In this document: piece after piece, positions 62,294 through 64,000 of the stretch
Position numbering within the stretch: position 1 is the first letter of the stretch
Layout: every line of letters begins with the position of its first letter
Source of the DNA: Gemella haemolysans
Lineage (GTDB): Bacteria; Bacillota; Bacilli; Staphylococcales; Gemellaceae
DNA: 64,000 nucleotides
Assembly (NCBI RefSeq): GCF_028308085.1
Contig: NZ_JAQMFS010000027.1
Coordinates: 113,222-177,221 of the forward strand
Direction of reading: 5' to 3'
Made by a program: the position numbers and the translations under genes
The notes under the pieces: generated by a model
Told to the model about the DNA's origin: nothing
Databases searched by the model: none
What the model saw: the letters and a program-made list of their open reading frames with translations, nothing else

Positions 62294-64000
62294 CTATTTT
62301 TCTTTACGTCTTCTTATTGCTGATAGAGCTATTCCTAAAATTGCTAATCCATAGCCAGCTATAGAATTACTTTCTACCCCAGTGTTAGGAAGTTTTTCAA
62401 CTTTAGCTTTTTTAGAAGTATTATTTGAAGTAACAATATCTTGAAGTTTATCGTTTGATTCACCATTTCTTATATTGTTATTTTCATTTCCTCTATCATC
62501 AGTACCATAATTATCATTATTATTACCGTTATTATTGTTGTTATCCACATTATTCGGATTTGTGTTATTTTCTGTAACACGTTGTTTTTCGATTACTTTT
62601 ACGGGAACATTAACTGTAACTTTTTGTCCATTCGGTAATTCTATCTCTACTGGTACCGCTGTTTTTTCACCTGGTGTTGTAGTTGTTGGAATTTCTCCTA
62701 CTTTTGTAATTTTCCATCCTTCTGGAAGATCTACATGTTTTTTAACATCATCTTGAGTTATTGGAGTTCCTACTTCTACAACAATTGGTGTTACGTTTGG
62801 TGTTACAATCACAGGCACATCTACTGTAACTTTTCGTCCATCTGGCAATTCTATCTCTACAGTTACTGAAGGTTTATTACCTGGTGTTGTAGTTGTTGGA
62901 ATTTCTCCTACTTTTGTAATTTTCCATCCTTCAGGAAGATCTACGTGTTTCTTAACATCATCTTGAGTTATTGGAGTTCCTACTTTCACAACTATCGGAG
63001 TAGTTTTTGGTGTTACAATTACTGGCACTTTTACTGTAACACGTTTACCTCCTGGTAATTCAATAACTACAGGTATACTTGGTCGTTCACCTGGAACATC
63101 TGTTGAAGGTTTATCACCGATACTTATAACTTTTCCACCTTTTGGAATTTTCACATGTTTTTCAACATCCTCATTAGTAATAGGTTCCCCTAGTTTCTTA
63201 ACAATATCTTTAATCGGAGTTACATTCACCGGTACTTCTACTTCTATTTGTTTTCCGTTAGGAAGTTCAATTTTCACTTTAACAGTACCTTTATCTCCTG
63301 GAGTATTAACTTTCGGAATTTCTCCTACTCCAATAATTTTTCCACCTTCTGGGACTTTAACATGTTTTTCTATATCCTCTTTAGTTAGTGGTGTATCAGT
63401 AACAGGAGTTTCAATTCCAGTGGCAGGAGTTACAGTTATAGGCACTTCCACTGTTATTACTTTTCCATTTGGTAATTCTACTGTTACTTTCACCGGAGTT
63501 TTCTTACCTGGTGTTGTTAAATCTGGTATATTTTCTACTTTCGTTACTTTTCCGCCTTCTGGTATTTTTATACCTTTTGTGTAATCCTCTGGTTGTAATG
63601 GTGTTTTTGTAACTGGAATTTCTAAACCTTTAACAGGTGTTACATTTACTGGTACTTCTACTGTTATTACTTTTCCATTTGGCAATTCAATAGTTACTTT
63701 CACTGGAGTTTTCATACCTGGAGTTGTTAAATCTGGTATATTTTCTACTTTTGTTACTTTTCCACCCTCTGGAATCTTAATACCTTTAGTGTAGTCTTCT
63801 GGTGTAAATGGTGTTGTCGTAACTGGTGTCTCTATTGGTTTCACCGGTGTCACATTTACTGGTACTTCCACTGTTATTACTTTTCCGTTTGGTAATTCTA
63901 CTGTCACTTTAACTGGAGTTTTCTTACCTGGTGTTGTTAAATCTGGAATGTTTTCTACATTCGTAACTTTTCCACCTTCTGGGATAGCAATTCCTTTTGT
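62294..64000 (-). CDS. LPXTG-anchored surface protein with Rib-like repeats (partial, 5' end outside)
   Basis: 569 codons visible, frame open to the window edge. It begins with 53 residues of a repeat, then six complete tandem repeats of about 70 aa (62582-64000), each with PEGGKVTKV-type and VELPNGKVITVEVPV-type segments, resembling Rib/alpha-like bacterial surface Ig-like domains. A 60-residue Asn-rich linker follows, then LPNTG (62378-62392), a hydrophobic segment and the basic tail RRRKEK: a sortase A substrate. An adhesin role is inferred. Copies 5-7 are nearly identical, copies 1-2 nearly identical to each other. Confidence 0.93.
   Translation of the reverse strand, partial: TKGIAIPEGGKVTNVENIPDLTTPGKKTPVKVTVELPNGKVITVEVPVNVTPVKPIETPVTTTPFTPEDYTKGIKIPEGGKVTKVENIPDLTTPGMKTPVKVTIELPNGKVITVEVPVNVTPVKGLEIPVTKTPLQPEDYTKGIKIPEGGKVTKVENIPDLTTPGKKTPVKVTVELPNGKVITVEVPITVTPATGIETPVTDTPLTKEDIEKHVKVPEGGKIIGVGEIPKVNTPGDKGTVKVKIELPNGKQIEVEVPVNVTPIKDIVKKLGEPITNEDVEKHVKIPKGGKVISIGDKPSTDVPGERPSIPVVIELPGGKRVTVKVPVIVTPKTTPIVVKVGTPITQDDVKKHVDLPEGWKITKVGEIPTTTTPGNKPSVTVEIELPDGRKVTVDVPVIVTPNVTPIVVEVGTPITQDDVKKHVDLPEGWKITKVGEIPTTTTPGEKTAVPVEIELPNGQKVTVNVPVKVIEKQRVTENNTNPNNVDNNNNNGNNNDNYGTDDRGNENNNIRNGESNDKLQDIVTSNNTSKKAKVEKLPNTGVESNSIAGYGLAILGIALSAIRRRKEK
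62582..64000 (-). repeat. Tandem ~210-bp coding repeats
   Basis: Six full and one partial unit inside the surface protein gene. Two sequence classes: the three copies nearest the window edge share TKGIKIPEGGKVTKVEN; the two nearest the 3' end share KKHVDLPEGWKITKVGE; two intermediate copies differ from both. This suggests separate rounds of amplification. Confidence 0.88.

Overview
The window is a 64 kb piece of a low-GC (AT-rich) Gram-positive chromosome. Strong GGAGG-type ribosome binding sites, a B. subtilis-like gene complement (cydABCD, yaaA-recF-gyrB-gyrA, comEA-comEB-comEC, infC-rpmI-rplT, rplJL-rpoBC), L10 and L20 leader RNAs and an LPXTG-type wall-anchored repeat protein place it in Bacillota, class Bacilli. 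A Gemella-like organism is my best guess from overall character, but the genus is an inference. No rRNA, tRNA, CRISPR array, transposase or prophage gene was seen. Nearly every gene is on the minus strand, so the window is read here mostly from right to left.

Layout by coordinate. 1-6,200: cytochrome bd oxidase operon cydA-cydB-cydD-cydC with its promoter and upstream elements. 6,200-12,130: tlyA-recN-rsgA-rpe-thiN followed by a TSUP/DUF1634 transporter pair. 12,300-20,700: glycogen operon glgB-glgC-glgD-glgA-glgP with a promoter overlapped by a CcpA (cre)-like site. Divergent from it is a cytoplasmic GH13 alpha-glucan hydrolase (20.9-22.7 kb). 22.7-25.8 kb: a dispersed palindromic repeat and ppc. 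26-31.9 kb: yaaA-recF-gyrB-gyrA without dnaA-dnaN, next to a choline-kinase-like gene. 33-34.5 kb: infC-rpmI-rplT with L20 leader and AUU start. 34.5-44.1 kb: rplJ-rplL, rsmC-like, rpoB and rpoC. 44.1-46.2 kb: a TipAS-type MerR regulator, queT with a structured leader, and rpsT. 46.2-48.6 kb: trans-sulfuration genes. 48.8-52.9 kb: competence genes comEA-comEB-comEC and holA. 53-55.7 kb: a PH-domain gene, mnmA and a cysteine desulfurase. 55.8-60.4 kb: an unknown membrane protein and kinase-like gene, then tsaE-tsaB-rimI-tsaD. 60.5-62.2 kb: nitroreductase divergent from an HxlR regulator plus an unknown acidic protein. 62.3-64 kb: the 3' part of a Rib-like repeat surface protein.

Functionally most of this is core genome: quinol oxidation (cyd), storage polysaccharide made and degraded under apparent carbon control (glg, GH13), anaplerosis (ppc), transcription and translation machinery, t6A and s2U tRNA modification, DNA supercoiling and repair, and DNA uptake. 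I found no obvious new defence or biosynthetic system. The observations most worth a second look are the queT leader (a preQ1-like hairpin whose loop is complementary over 7 nt to the terminator loop), a duplicated acidic C-terminal extension of RpoB, a rpoC start site folded into a hairpin, a glycine at GyrA residue 87, a ComEC whose metallo-beta-lactamase metal motif looks erased, and a TipAS/MerR gene with a textbook 19-bp-spacer promoter.
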